NCBI RefSeq assembly: GCF_006636215.1
Contig: NZ_VIFM01000004.1
Span: 1-64,000, forward strand
DNA from: Myxococcus llanfairpwllgwyngyllgogerychwyrndrobwllllantysiliogogogochensis
GTDB lineage: Bacteria > Myxococcota > Myxococcia > Myxococcales > Myxococcaceae
Direction: 5' to 3'
DNA length: 64,000 nucleotides
Shown: positions 31,709 through 40,600 of the stretch, in pieces
How positions within the stretch are numbered: position 1 is the first letter of the stretch
Layout: the number at the start of each line of letters is the position of its first letter
Program-made: the position numbers and the translations under genes
Notes under the pieces: generated by a model
What the model was told of the DNA's origin: nothing
What the model saw: only the letters and a program-made list of their open reading frames with translations
Database searches by the model: none

Positions 31709-33811
31709 ATGTCCTCTCCAAAGCCACGCTTCTTTTCCGCCGTCCGTTCCTGGCCTCTGTTGTTGGCATTGGGATGTGCCACCCCCGCACGGCCCCCTGT
31801 CATTGCGCCGGAGGAGTCCCGAGCCATGAAGCCCGCGTTCGACCTGGCGGCGGTGAAGGCTGGACTCGTGGCGAAACACGGGGAGGCGTCTCGCGCGCGC
31901 ATCGAGCGGGGCGTCGATCAGGTCGCCCTGCAATGGCGGGCCGAGGACGGAGACCTGTCTGTCTTCGTGAGTGAGCAGTTCGTGTCGGACGCGCGGGTGT
32001 TGGACGCGACGTTCGCCCGGTTGGAGCGGCTGTTCGAGCAGTTGGATGGGCACATGCTCGAGCTGGGGCGCGAGACGCAGTGGTACACGGACCTGGACCT
32101 GGGGCCGCTGTTGCCGGTGGAGCCGCTGGTGGCGGCGTATGACCCGTCCTCGCACGTCACCGAGGACCTGTTCCGCGCGAAGGTCGCCTTCGTGGTGCTG
32201 CTCAACTTCCCGCTGACGACGCTGTCGGAGCGTACGGAGAAGGGGCCCACGTGGACGCGCAGGCAGTGGGCGGAGGCGAGACTCGCCGGGCGCTTCAGCA
32301 TGCGGGTTCCCGCGGATATCGCCCAGGAGTCCTCGCGTGAGGTGGCGGCGGCGAACCTCTACATCGCCGAGTACAACGTGTGGATGCATCACCTGCTGGA
32401 CGAGCGCGGCGAGCGGCTCTTCCCGAAGGGGCTGCGGCTCATCAGCCATTGGAACCTGCGCGACGAGCTGAAGGCGGACTACGCGGACCCGCGAGGGCGC
32501 GAGAAGCAGCGCATGATCGTCCAGGTGATGGAGCGCATCATCACCCAGACGATTCCGGCGGCCGTCATCGACAACCCGAGGCTGGACTGGAACCCATACA
32601 CCAACGTCGTGACGGTGGCGCCGGCGGACACGGTGGAGGCGGATGCGCCATCGAAGGAAGCCAAGGCGGACGCGACGCGGGAGCAGGACGTGCGCTATGC
32701 GCGGCTGCTCGCCATCTTCCAGGCCGCGCGCAGGGCGGACCCGTTCGTGCCGGTGGCGCCCACGCGCATCGCTCGCGCCTTCGAGCTGGGTCGGGAGCTG
32801 CCCGAGGAGCGGGTGAAGGCGCTGCTGGCGCAGGTGCTGGAGTCCCCGCTGGTGCCGCGTGTGGCGAAGGAGATTGAGACAAGGCTGGGCCGGAAGCTGG
32901 AGCCGCAGGACGTCTGGTATGCGGGGTTCAAGCCGGGCGCCCAGCGGCCGGAGTCGGAGCTGGATGCGTTGACTCGCAAGCGCTACCCGAGCGCGGAGGC
33001 GTTTGCGCAAGACCTGCCCCGCATCCTTCGCGGCATGGGGTTCAGCGCGCAGAAGGCGGACTGGCTCGCGGCGCACATCCGCGTGGATGCCTCGCGGGGG
33101 GCGGGACATGCCCAGCAGGCGATGCGCAGAGGGGACTTCCCTCGGCTGCGCACGCGCGTGGAGAAGGAGGGCATGAGCTACAAGGGCTACAACATCGCGG
33201 TGCACGAGCTGGGGCACAACGTGGAGCAGGCCTTCAGCCTCTACGGCGTGGACCACACGTTGCTCACGGGTGTCCCCAACAACGCCTTCACGGAGGCGCT
33301 GGCCTTCGTGTTCCAGGCGCGGGATTTGGAGCTGTTGGGGCTGGGCAAGCCGGATGCGGCCAGCGAGCGGGAGCGGGTGCTCGGAGACTTCTGGCAGACG
33401 TGGGAGCGCTCGGGCATCGCGATGGTGGACATGGGCGTGTGGCACTGGCTGTACGCGCATCCGGAGGCCACGGCCGCGGAGCTGCGTGAGGCGGTGGTGT
33501 CGATCTCCCGCGACGTGTGGGCCCGCTACTTCGCGCCGGTGCTGGGGGGCGAGGGGACCACGCTGCTCGCCATCTACAGCCACATGATCAGCTACCCGCT
33601 ATACCTGCCGGATTATCCGCTGGGGCACCTCATCGCGTTCCAGATTGAAGAACACCTGTCTCGCAAGGGGCCGCTGGGCGCGGAGTTCGAGCGGATGGCG
33701 ACCTATGGCTCGGTGACGCCGGACGTGTGGATGACGCATGCGACGGGCGCACCGGTGAGCGCGGAGCCGCTGCTGCGGGCGACGGAGGCCGCGTTGAAGG
33801 GGAAGCCGTAG
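31709..33811 (+). CDS. Zinc metallopeptidase lipoprotein (HELGH gluzincin)
   Basis: A 700-residue lipoprotein; the ATG at 31709 gives signal and lipobox LALGC. The zinc motif HELGH is near residue 499 (AVHELGHNVEQAF), with a candidate third ligand Glu 26 residues on in NNAFTEALAFVFQ, the gluzincin spacing seen in M3-like enzymes. About 480 helical residues precede it and a helical C-terminal part follows with IYSHMISYPLYLPDYPLGHLIAF. It does not match the M2 enzyme upstream beyond the motif. Function is likely peptide hydrolysis at the cell surface; family number is not assigned. Confidence 0.75.
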   Translation: MSSPKPRFFSAVRSWPLLLALGCATPARPPVIAPEESRAMKPAFDLAAVKAGLVAKHGEASRARIERGVDQVALQWRAEDGDLSVFVSEQFVSDARVLDATFARLERLFEQLDGHMLELGRETQWYTDLDLGPLLPVEPLVAAYDPSSHVTEDLFRAKVAFVVLLNFPLTTLSERTEKGPTWTRRQWAEARLAGRFSMRVPADIAQESSREVAAANLYIAEYNVWMHHLLDERGERLFPKGLRLISHWNLRDELKADYADPRGREKQRMIVQVMERIITQTIPAAVIDNPRLDWNPYTNVVTVAPADTVEADAPSKEAKADATREQDVRYARLLAIFQAARRADPFVPVAPTRIARAFELGRELPEERVKALLAQVLESPLVPRVAKEIETRLGRKLEPQDVWYAGFKPGAQRPESELDALTRKRYPSAEAFAQDLPRILRGMGFSAQKADWLAAHIRVDASRGAGHAQQAMRRGDFPRLRTRVEKEGMSYKGYNIAVHELGHNVEQAFSLYGVDHTLLTGVPNNAFTEALAFVFQARDLELLGLGKPDAASERERVLGDFWQTWERSGIAMVDMGVWHWLYAHPEATAAELREAVVSISRDVWARYFAPVLGGEGTTLLAIYSHMISYPLYLPDYPLGHLIAFQIEEHLSRKGPLGAEFERMATYGSVTPDVWMTHATGAPVSAEPLLRATEAALKGKP

Positions 33812-33841
33812 TCTCACGCGGTGGTAGGCTGCGCGCCGCAC

Positions 33842-34792
33842 ATGCCCATCAAGCGTCGACTCAAGGAGCTGCTGGCCCAAGGACTGGTGAACGGAGGCCG
33901 GCGGCTCGGGCTGCTCGACGACCCTCGGCTGTTCCAGGTCTTCGAGCGGAGCGGCTACCACGTCACGCCGAACCACTTCTATCAGCCCATCCCCGACACA
34001 AGCTCGCTGCCGGAGTCGCTCTGGGGCGCGCGCTCGGAGCTGGTGGGCGTGGACCTGCGCGAGTCCAGGCAGCTTGAACTCCTGGAGCGCCTCTCCACGC
34101 AGTATCGCGACGAATACACGGCCTTCCCGCGCGAGCCCACGGGCGTCCCGCACGAGTTCCACCTGGACAACAGCGCGTTCGGGACGGTGGACGCGGAGCT
34201 GTTGTACTGCCTGGTGCGGGAACTCAAACCGCGCAGGCTCTTCGAGATTGGCTCGGGCTGGTCCACGCGACTGGCCGCGCAGGCGTGCCGGGTGAATGAA
34301 TCACACGGCGCGCCCGCGTGTGAGCTGGTGGCGTTCGAGCCCTATCCGAGCGACGTGCTGCGCGCGGGCTTCCCCGGGCTGACGCGCCTGGAGCCGATGA
34401 AGGCGCAGGACATTCCGTTGTCGGAGGTGGCGAGGCTGGAGGAGAACGACATCCTCTTCATCGACTCGAGCCACGTGTTGAAGGTGGGCAGTGACGTCCA
34501 GGTGGAGTTCCTGGAGCTGCTGCCCCGGTTGAAGAAGGGCGTGGTGGTGCACATCCACGACATCTTCCTGCCAGCGGAGTACCCCAGGTCCTGGGTGCTG
34601 GAGCACCGGCGCTTCTGGACGGAGCAGTACCTGCTCCAGGCGTTCCTGTCCTTCAATGACAGCTTCGAGGTGCTCTGGGGCAGCAGCTTCATGCACCTGA
34701 CGCATGCGGACCGACTGCGTCAGGCCTTCCCGTCGTATCGAGGCGCTCCCGTGGACTGGCCTGGGAGCTTCTGGATTCGTCGCGTGAAGTGA
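33842..34792 (+). CDS. Class I SAM-dependent methyltransferase-like protein
   Basis: A 316-residue protein. The Rossmann-fold AdoMet motif I is visible as LFEIGSGWSTRLAA, followed by an acidic loop at FEPYPSD and motif IV-like DILFIDSSHVLKVGSDVQ, with HIHDIFLPAEYP as the post-motif strand. This layout suits the Methyltransf_24 group of small-molecule, sugar or cell-surface methyltransferases. The ATG at 33842 is used; an in-frame GTG at 33821 is an alternative. The target is unknown. Confidence 0.8.
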   Translation: MPIKRRLKELLAQGLVNGGRRLGLLDDPRLFQVFERSGYHVTPNHFYQPIPDTSSLPESLWGARSELVGVDLRESRQLELLERLSTQYRDEYTAFPREPTGVPHEFHLDNSAFGTVDAELLYCLVRELKPRRLFEIGSGWSTRLAAQACRVNESHGAPACELVAFEPYPSDVLRAGFPGLTRLEPMKAQDIPLSEVARLEENDILFIDSSHVLKVGSDVQVEFLELLPRLKKGVVVHIHDIFLPAEYPRSWVLEHRRFWTEQYLLQAFLSFNDSFEVLWGSSFMHLTHADRLRQAFPSYRGAPVDWPGSFWIRRVK

Positions 34793-34802
34793 GCCGCGCG
34801 GC

Positions 34803-35531
34803 TTACCGCCGGGACGTGTCGCCGGGGATGTCCACCAGCTCCACGTCGAAGACGAGGACGGCGTTGGGCGGAATGCGCGAGCCCGGAGGAGGGCGCTCGC
34901 CGTACGCGGTGGCGCCGGGGCACGTGAGCTTCGCCTTGCCGCCCACCTTCATCCGCGCGACGCCCTGGGTCCAGCAGGCGATGACGCCGTTGAGGGGGAA
35001 CTCGACGGGGATGCCGCGCTTGGCCGACGTGTCGAACACCGAGCCATCCACCAGTCGCCCTTCGTAGTGGACCTTCACGGTGTCGGTGACGCGGGGGCTC
35101 TTGCCGTTGCCCGCCTGCGTCTCGCGGTAGATGACGCCCGTAGGCAGCTTCACCGCGCCGGGCTCCTTCGCCGCGCGCTCCAGCGCCGCGTTGCCGGCCT
35201 GGGACTGACGCGACTTCGCGAACGCCTGAATCTTGGGCGCGTACTCCTTGGGCTCGACGGTGGCAGTGCCGGCCATTCCGTCGGCGACGCCGCGCTGGAG
35301 GATGAGGACTTCTTCTGGCGTGAGGGCGAAGAGGGAGAGGTCCTTCCCCACGCTGACGCCGAGCGCGTAGATGGTCTTTCCGTCCTCGGAGAGTTCCCCG
35401 GGAGGAGGAGTCGGGGCCGAGGGAGCCTTCGCCGTGGGCTCGGACTTCTTCGCCGCGCCGCCACCCTGGGCGTGTGCTCCCGTGGTGCCAAGCACCAGGG
35501 CGAGTGTCGCCATGCACATCGTCGTTCGCAT
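34803..35531 (-). CDS. Exported FKBP-type peptidyl-prolyl isomerase
   Basis: A 242-residue protein with a signal peptide (MRTTMCMATLALVLGTTGAHAQ) starting at the ATG at 35531 after AAGGTGG. A Pro/Ala-rich linker leads to a helical FKBP_N-like dimerisation region (YALGVSVGKDLSLF, YAPKIQAFAKSRQ) and then an FKBP domain with TVKVHYEGRLVDGSVFDTS, GVARMKVGGKAKLTCP, AYGERPPPGSRIPPNAVLVF, the Mip/FkpA arrangement. It speeds cis-trans proline turns in periplasmic or outer-membrane proteins. It converges with the methyltransferase gene. Confidence 0.92.
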   Translation of the reverse strand: MRTTMCMATLALVLGTTGAHAQGGGAAKKSEPTAKAPSAPTPPPGELSEDGKTIYALGVSVGKDLSLFALTPEEVLILQRGVADGMAGTATVEPKEYAPKIQAFAKSRQSQAGNAALERAAKEPGAVKLPTGVIYRETQAGNGKSPRVTDTVKVHYEGRLVDGSVFDTSAKRGIPVEFPLNGVIACWTQGVARMKVGGKAKLTCPGATAYGERPPPGSRIPPNAVLVFDVELVDIPGDTSRR

Positions 35532-35695
35532 GCTTCCACCTTTCATCATGTGGGCTGGAATATAGGGCCCACGCGCTCGCGCCCAGCACGGAGTGGTGGG
35601 TCGTTTTCTTGCGAGTTCAGCACCTGCCTCTACCCTGCATCCAGGTTGCTTCAACCCCGGAGCAACCTGTTGCACGCAGCGGAGGCGACGGAGCG

Positions 35696-36046
35696 ATGAG
35701 CGACAAGCGGAAGGCGAAGCGGGCGCCCCTCGACATCTACCTGAACAAGTACATGGGCGGCGTGCCGTACATGTCGCGGGCCGCGGACATCAGCCCGGAA
35801 GGGGTGAGTCTGGCACGGTTGATTGAACCCCAGCACGAAGCCAAGCGCGTGGGCCTCCAGTTCCAGCTCCCGGGCTCGGAAGAAATCATCTACGCGGAAG
35901 GCGAAGTCGTACGCGAGTGGGTGGAGCTGTCCACCGCCAAACGCGGCGAGCGCTCCGGCGTGAAGTTCACCCTCCTCACCGAGCGGCACCGGAAGATGAT
36001 TGACGCCTACGTCGACCGTCACGGCCGCCCGGGCAGCGAGAACTGA
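35696..36046 (+). CDS. PilZ domain protein
   Basis: A 116-residue single-domain PilZ protein. The c-di-GMP contact motif is seen as RAADISPEGVSL (DxSxxG) with basic residues upstream (KRKAKRAP), and the beta-barrel strands GLQFQLPG and GVKFTLL follow. Start at the ATG at 35696 with GGAG a few bases before. Such proteins act as c-di-GMP sensors in motility and polysaccharide control. It is divergent from the FKBP gene. Confidence 0.85.
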   Translation: MSDKRKAKRAPLDIYLNKYMGGVPYMSRAADISPEGVSLARLIEPQHEAKRVGLQFQLPGSEEIIYAEGEVVREWVELSTAKRGERSGVKFTLLTERHRKMIDAYVDRHGRPGSEN

Positions 36047-36162
36047 CGCGACGCGTTGCTCCTCGGAGGTTGTCTTGACTTCCAAGGAGGCGGGCTCCTT
36101 GAATGGGCAGCCATTCTGCCCTGGGACTACCCAAGGTATCGGGTGAGGACGGGAGGAGCTCC

Positions 36163-36969
36163 ATGCGGCATTTGCGATGGGCGGTGTTGCTGGCCGTGCC
36201 TCTGTCGGCGTTCGGCCAGGGCAAGGCTGCGAAGCCCGTCCCCACCGTTGAGGTTGTCCGTCCGGTGGGGAGTGTGGGCGTGAATTGGGAGGGGCAGGTG
36301 CTTCGGGCGACCGGGGCGGGTGCTCCCGATTTGAAGGCGGCGAATCCGGGGCAGGCGCGCCTGGGGGCCGAGCGCTCCGCGAAGCAGGATGCGTCCAAGA
36401 ATCTCCTCGAGCAGGTGCGCACGCTGCAGTTGAGCGCGGGGCGGAGCGTCGGCGACGAGATGGCGCGGAGCGAGGTGCGCGAGCGGGTGGAGACGGCGGT
36501 CCGTGGCCACAAGGTCGTCGCCAAGCGTTTCTTCTCGGACAGTGGCGTGGAGCTGGATGTGGAGGTGCCGCTGGCGGCGATTACGTCCGCGCTGGTGGTG
36601 CCCGCACCGGGAGCGACCATCGTCTTCAACAGCGCGGGCGCGAAGAAGTACACGGGCCTCGTGGTGGATGCGCGAGGGTTGGGGCTCAAGCCCGTGCTCG
36701 CGCCCCGGCTGCTGGATGCGGCGGGCAAGGCGCTCTACGGCGCGGGTGCGCTCGCGAGCGAGGTCCGCGAGTCCACCGGTGTCGCCGCGTGGTTCAACAG
36801 CCTGGATGCGGCGAAGAAGGCCGCGCTGGTGGGAGAGAAGCCCATGGTGGTGAAGGCCACCGGGTTGAAGGGCTCCGACCTGGTGCTCGCCTCGGATGAC
36901 GTGAAGACGCTGGGAGAGGTCAACACGGGCTTCCTGGCCGAGGGCCGTGTCGTCATCGTCACGCAGTAG
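36163..36969 (+). CDS. LPP20-like secreted protein
   Basis: A 268-residue exported protein; the ATG at 36163 follows GGGAGGAG and opens a signal peptide (MRHLRWAVLLAVPLSAFGQG). The region ARLGAERSAKQDASKNLLEQVRTLQL and ETAVRGHKVVAKRFFSDSGVELDVEVPL match the LPP20/SIMPL-type domain of flagellar and surface-linked lipoproteins, here without a lipobox. Two short strands (GATIVFNS, GLVVDARGLGL) follow. A periplasmic or surface structural role is likely. Confidence 0.72.
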   Translation: MRHLRWAVLLAVPLSAFGQGKAAKPVPTVEVVRPVGSVGVNWEGQVLRATGAGAPDLKAANPGQARLGAERSAKQDASKNLLEQVRTLQLSAGRSVGDEMARSEVRERVETAVRGHKVVAKRFFSDSGVELDVEVPLAAITSALVVPAPGATIVFNSAGAKKYTGLVVDARGLGLKPVLAPRLLDAAGKALYGAGALASEVRESTGVAAWFNSLDAAKKAALVGEKPMVVKATGLKGSDLVLASDDVKTLGEVNTGFLAEGRVVIVTQ

Positions 36970-37017
36970 CGCGGATGCTGGCTCCCGAGGCCCGGTTCCG
37001 CGCGGCAGGGGACTTCG

Positions 37018-37431
37018 GTGGAAGGTCGACAGGGTGATGGGGTGAGTGGTGCGCGGGTGGGACGGTGGCCGAGGTACGGCGCGGGATTGTTCCTGCTGTC
37101 ACTGCTGGGGTGCGCGGCGCAGCAGGAGCCCGACTCGATGGCGCGGGCGCGCGAGCTGATGGCCGGTGCCCAGGGCACGAGTGGAGACGTGGTGCTGCGC
37201 TGTGAGCCCGATGACGCCGAGGTGTATCTGGACGGCGTGCTCCAGGGCGCATGCAGCGACTACGCCGGCAATCCCCGGGGGCTGACGCTGGGGACGGGCC
37301 TGCATCAAATCGAAGTGAAGAAGCAGGGGTACTGGCCCTATACGACGTACTACGAGCCCAGTGGTGCCCGGGCGAGGCTGACCATCCAACTGCGCTCCTC
37401 GGAGAGCGCGCCCGGGGGAAGCACTCCGTGA
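37018..37431 (+). CDS. PEGA-domain lipoprotein
   Basis: A 137-residue lipoprotein with lipobox LLGC. The C-terminal 60 residues form a PEGA-type beta domain (RCEPDDAEVYLDGVLQGAC, then LTLGTGLHQIEVKKQGYWPY), which in other proteins binds surface polymers or scaffolds. Start chosen is GTG at 37018, preceded by AGGGGA at good spacing; an in-frame GTG at 37042 is possible. It follows the LPP20-like gene by about 50 bases. Confidence 0.75.
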   Translation: MEGRQGDGVSGARVGRWPRYGAGLFLLSLLGCAAQQEPDSMARARELMAGAQGTSGDVVLRCEPDDAEVYLDGVLQGACSDYAGNPRGLTLGTGLHQIEVKKQGYWPYTTYYEPSGARARLTIQLRSSESAPGGSTP

Positions 37432-37652
37432 CGGGTGTCGCCGGTTCGCGGCGGGGATGTCCAAGGGGGCTGCCTACCGTTCATCCAACCAGGCGGGACC
37501 GCGCCACGGATGCCCTCGTGGTTTCCCTGGAAGCCTGGGCGATGATGAGCCGTGGGGCCGGGCCTTTCCGTCTGAGGCCCGACGGGGCCTAAGCTGGACG
37601 CTTTCGGGATGCGCAATGACGGCTTGAAGAAGCCGTAATCCACGAACGATTC

Positions 37653-38882
37653 GTGGAAGAGGAGTGGGTCATCGGACGCCGCAACAACAAGAAGAGCAGC
37701 CCCGGGTCGGTGAGCCAGGCGCCAGTGCCTCCCGTGCTTCACTCCGTGAAGGAAGCGCCGTCGCCGCTGGTAGCCGCGGTGCCGGAGGTCGAGCTGACGG
37801 AGGTCGAGGCTCGCCGCATCGACCTGTGGTGGTCGGCGGTGATGGTGGGCTCGCTGGGATTGGTGTTCGCGCTGCTGGCGGTGTTCGGCGGCGTGGCGGT
37901 GCCGGTGCTGCTGGCGCTGTCCGGAGCCTACATCTTCAATCCGATGGTGACGGCCCTGGAGCGCAGGGGGTTGGATCGGACGCTGGGGACGACGGTGGTC
38001 TTCGTGGCGGGGACCCTGCTGATGGTGGGCGCGGTGCTCTATCTCGTCCCGGTGTTTCGTGACGAGGCGCTGAAGCTGCCGGACTTCTTCCGTCGCGCGA
38101 GCACGCAGGTGGTGCCTCGGCTGGAGGGGTTGCTGGGGCGCTCGGTGCCGGACCTGGTGCGGCAGCGCACCACGGAGTTGGGACAGCAGGCGTCGGACCT
38201 GGTGCAGAGCGCGGGCCCCGCCGCCGCGCGCCTCCTGGCGGCCTTCGCGGGCAACACGGCGCGGTTCGTCGTGACGCTGCTGGGGCTGGCGGTGGTGCCG
38301 GTGCTGGCCTTCTTCTTCCTGCAGGACTACCCGCGACTGATGGGGCGGCTGAAGGACCTGCTGCCGCGACGCGCGGTGGGGCTGGTGGGACGTCGCTTCG
38401 CGGAGGTCGACGAGGTGCTGTCCGCCTTCGTGCGCGGGCAGTTGACGGTGGGCGCGATGCTGTCGGTCATCTACGCGGCGGGCCTGTCGGTGGCGCGCAT
38501 CGACATGGCCATCGTCATCGGGGTGATTGCCGGGTTCGGCAACATGGTGCCGTACCTGGGGACGGGGCTCGGCATCGTGCTCTCGCTGGTGGGGCTGATG
38601 CTGTCGTGGCAGGGGCCCTGGCAGTTGGGCGTGGTGGCGGGCACGTTCATCTTCGGCCAGATGCTGGAGGGCTTCGTCATCACCCCGCGCATTGTCGGAG
38701 AGAAGGTGGGGCTCGCGCCGGTAGCGGTCATCATCGCCATCCTGGCGTTCGGTGAGCTGTTCGGCTTCGTGGGCATCCTCCTGGCGGTGCCGGTGGCGGC
38801 CATCCTCAAGGTTGTCTTGAGCGTGGTGGTGCAGCGCTACCAGCGGACCTCGCTGTACACGGGCGAGGCTCGCTCGAAGTGA
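37653..38882 (+). CDS. AI-2E family transporter
   Basis: A 409-residue inner-membrane protein with about eight hydrophobic segments (for example SAVMVGSLGLVFALLAVFGG and VIYAAGLSVARIDMAIVIG). Conserved AI-2E features are QLTVGAMLSVIYA, GNMVPYLGTGLGIVLSL and VGLAPVAVIIAILAFGELFGF with ILLAVPVAAILKVV near the end. Members include TqsA, linked to AI-2 export, but most have unknown cargo, and others act in Na+/H+ exchange. The GTG start at 37653 has no clear ribosome site, so the start is uncertain. Confidence 0.87.
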   Translation: MEEEWVIGRRNNKKSSPGSVSQAPVPPVLHSVKEAPSPLVAAVPEVELTEVEARRIDLWWSAVMVGSLGLVFALLAVFGGVAVPVLLALSGAYIFNPMVTALERRGLDRTLGTTVVFVAGTLLMVGAVLYLVPVFRDEALKLPDFFRRASTQVVPRLEGLLGRSVPDLVRQRTTELGQQASDLVQSAGPAAARLLAAFAGNTARFVVTLLGLAVVPVLAFFFLQDYPRLMGRLKDLLPRRAVGLVGRRFAEVDEVLSAFVRGQLTVGAMLSVIYAAGLSVARIDMAIVIGVIAGFGNMVPYLGTGLGIVLSLVGLMLSWQGPWQLGVVAGTFIFGQMLEGFVITPRIVGEKVGLAPVAVIIAILAFGELFGFVGILLAVPVAAILKVVLSVVVQRYQRTSLYTGEARSK

Positions 38883-39673
38883 TCGGCGTGGCGGTGTTGC
38901 TGGCGGCGGTGCTGGCGCAGGCTCCAGGCCCCGCCAGCCTGACGCTGCCTCACTATCGGCTCCACCTCCGGGTGGATGAGTCGGTAGACGCGGATGCCCT
39001 GCGCTCCCTCGCTGGCAGCGGGACGGTGCTGTGGCTGAGCACCCGCTCGAACATGTTGCGAGACTCGACGCTGGAGGCGCTCAAGAGCTTCCCCGAGGTC
39101 TATGTCCAGGTCCGTCCGCCGCTCCTGGAGGCGCATGCGCGGCAGCTCGGGCGGGCACCCCGGGTGGGGCTCTGGGTGGATTCGTCGACGCTCGACGCGT
39201 CGGGCTGGCACCACCGGCTGGGGCCCAGGGCCGTGGCGGTGGAGGTCCGCGGGGTGCTCGATGTGGACGTCGCCAGTCGCGTGGCGGACGTGAGGCCCTC
39301 GCGGGTGGCGTGGTTTCCCGGGCCCGAGGATGCGAGCCTGGCGGGCTGGGGCGAGTTCGTGCAGCTCCCGGGTGCGAAGCTGCTGGGGCCCATCGCGCTG
39401 GGTGGGCGCGACGTGGCTCTCGGCGCGTGGTCCTGGAGGTCTTCGGCTTCGAGGGTCTTGTTGTGGACCGACGCGAAGGGGAGGGCGCTGGGAGGCGCTG
39501 TCCGGCGGATCCGCGTGAGGGAGCCCTTGGATGAGGTGACCCTCGTCGCGCTGTTCGTCCAGGAGCCGGCCACGGAGCTGGAGCTTGAAGTGGGCGCGGA
39601 CCCGGAGTCCCTGGGTTATGCCCGGGCCTGGGTCGAGCGGCTGGAGGCCGCGGTGAGCGGGAGCGCGCGGTGA
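38879..39673 (+). CDS. Secreted protein of unknown function
   Basis: A 264-residue protein with a signal peptide (MIGVAVLLAAVLAQA), starting at GTG 38879, which overlaps the upstream stop (GTGA). The mature part has repeating short beta/alpha units (SGTVLWLSTRSNML, PRVGLWVDSSTLD, RVAWFPGPEDA). No domain is recognised. Coupled both to the transporter before and to the glycosylase after, so the three form an operon. Confidence 0.7.
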   Translation: MIGVAVLLAAVLAQAPGPASLTLPHYRLHLRVDESVDADALRSLAGSGTVLWLSTRSNMLRDSTLEALKSFPEVYVQVRPPLLEAHARQLGRAPRVGLWVDSSTLDASGWHHRLGPRAVAVEVRGVLDVDVASRVADVRPSRVAWFPGPEDASLAGWGEFVQLPGAKLLGPIALGGRDVALGAWSWRSSASRVLLWTDAKGRALGGAVRRIRVREPLDEVTLVALFVQEPATELELEVGADPESLGYARAWVERLEAAVSGSAR

Positions 39674-40356
39674 CGAAGCTGGAGCAGCTGCATCAGGAGA
39701 TTTCGTCGTGCCGGAGCTGTCCCCGGCTGGTGGAGTGGCGCGAGGAAGTCGCCCGGGTGAAACGCCGCGCGTACCGCGAGTGGACCTACTGGGGGCGGCC
39801 GGTGCCGGGCTTCGGAGATCCGCGGGCGAGGCTCGTCATCGTCGGCCTGGCGCCGGCGGCGCATGGGGCCAACCGGACGGGGCGCATGTTCACCGGAGAC
39901 AGGTCCGGGGACTTCCTTTTCGCGGGACTGCACCGGGCGGGGTTCGCGAACCAGGGGACGAGTGAGCACCGGGAGGACGGGCTGGCGCTGAGGGATGCCT
40001 TCATCGTGGCGGCCGCCCGCTGCGCTCCACCGGACAACAAGCCGCTTCCCGAGGAGCTGGCTCGCTGTGCGCCGTTCCTGGATCGGGAGATGGCCCTGTT
40101 GCCCGCCCGGGTGCTGCTCGCCCTAGGGGCCATCGGCTGGAACGCGGCGCTCGCCTCGCTGGAGCGGACCGGAATGAAGTTCGGATCGCCGCGCCCCGCG
40201 TTCGGACACGGGGCGGAGCTGGAGCTCCCGGATGGGCGGATCCTCCTGGGCTGCTACCACGTCAGTCAGCAGAACACGCAGACGGGGCGGCTGACGCCGG
40301 CCATGTTCGATGTGGTGATGGCGAGGGTCCGAGCGCTGATCGCAGCGAAGCCGTAG
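39670..40356 (+). CDS. Uracil-DNA glycosylase, family 5 (UDGb)
   Basis: A 228-residue DNA repair enzyme that removes uracil and other deaminated bases. The family-5 active-site loop is seen as GLAPAAHGANRTGRMFTGD, and the second loop as CYHVSQQNTQTGRLT, the form typical of UDGb. A 4Fe-4S cluster is expected from Cys14, Cys17, Cys118 and Cys133 (CxxC, then C-x14-C). Start at GTG 39670 overlaps the upstream stop. Its place in an operon with a transporter is odd for a repair gene. Confidence 0.92.
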   Translation: MTKLEQLHQEISSCRSCPRLVEWREEVARVKRRAYREWTYWGRPVPGFGDPRARLVIVGLAPAAHGANRTGRMFTGDRSGDFLFAGLHRAGFANQGTSEHREDGLALRDAFIVAAARCAPPDNKPLPEELARCAPFLDREMALLPARVLLALGAIGWNAALASLERTGMKFGSPRPAFGHGAELELPDGRILLGCYHVSQQNTQTGRLTPAMFDVVMARVRALIAAKP

Positions 40357-40404
40357 GGACGCGCCGGGAAATTGGGAAGATCGGATGCGTAGTCGCGTGT
40401 TTGC

Positions 40405-40433
40405 TTGACAGCTACGGGAGCCCGCTGTTATTC
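40405..40433 (+). promoter_or_regulatory. Sigma70-type promoter of tRNA-Val
   Basis: -35 TTGACA (40405-40410), 17-base spacer, -10 TTATTC (40428-40433). It ends 20 bases before the tRNA-Val gene. Confidence 0.75.
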
Positions 40434-40452
40434 CCCGCGCCACCTCAGCACC

Positions 40453-40524
<72 letters not shown>

Positions 40525-40545
40525 ACACAGTTGATGTGATCTCCA

Positions 40546-40588
40546 GCGGGCGGCACGGCTTTCAAGAGCCCTGCCGCCCGCGGTTTTT
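40546..40588 (+). terminator. Rho-independent terminator between tRNA-Val and thrS
   Basis: GCGGGCGGC (40546-40554) pairs with GCCGCCCGC (40573-40581), with a small inner hairpin (GGCT/AGCC), followed by GGTTTTT to 40588. Only 12 bases separate the T-run from the thrS ATG, so it ends the tRNA transcript or works as an attenuator for thrS. Confidence 0.85.
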
Positions 40589-40600
40589 CCGAGGTATCGC

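Noticed and set aside
31349-33583. 744-codon open frame antisense to the metallopeptidase
   Set aside because: The plus strand carries a lipobox and HELGH enzyme; the antisense frame is a GC-bias shadow.
40525-40600. T-box riboswitch before thrS
   Set aside because: There is a terminator but no T-box consensus or specifier loop, and too little room for one.
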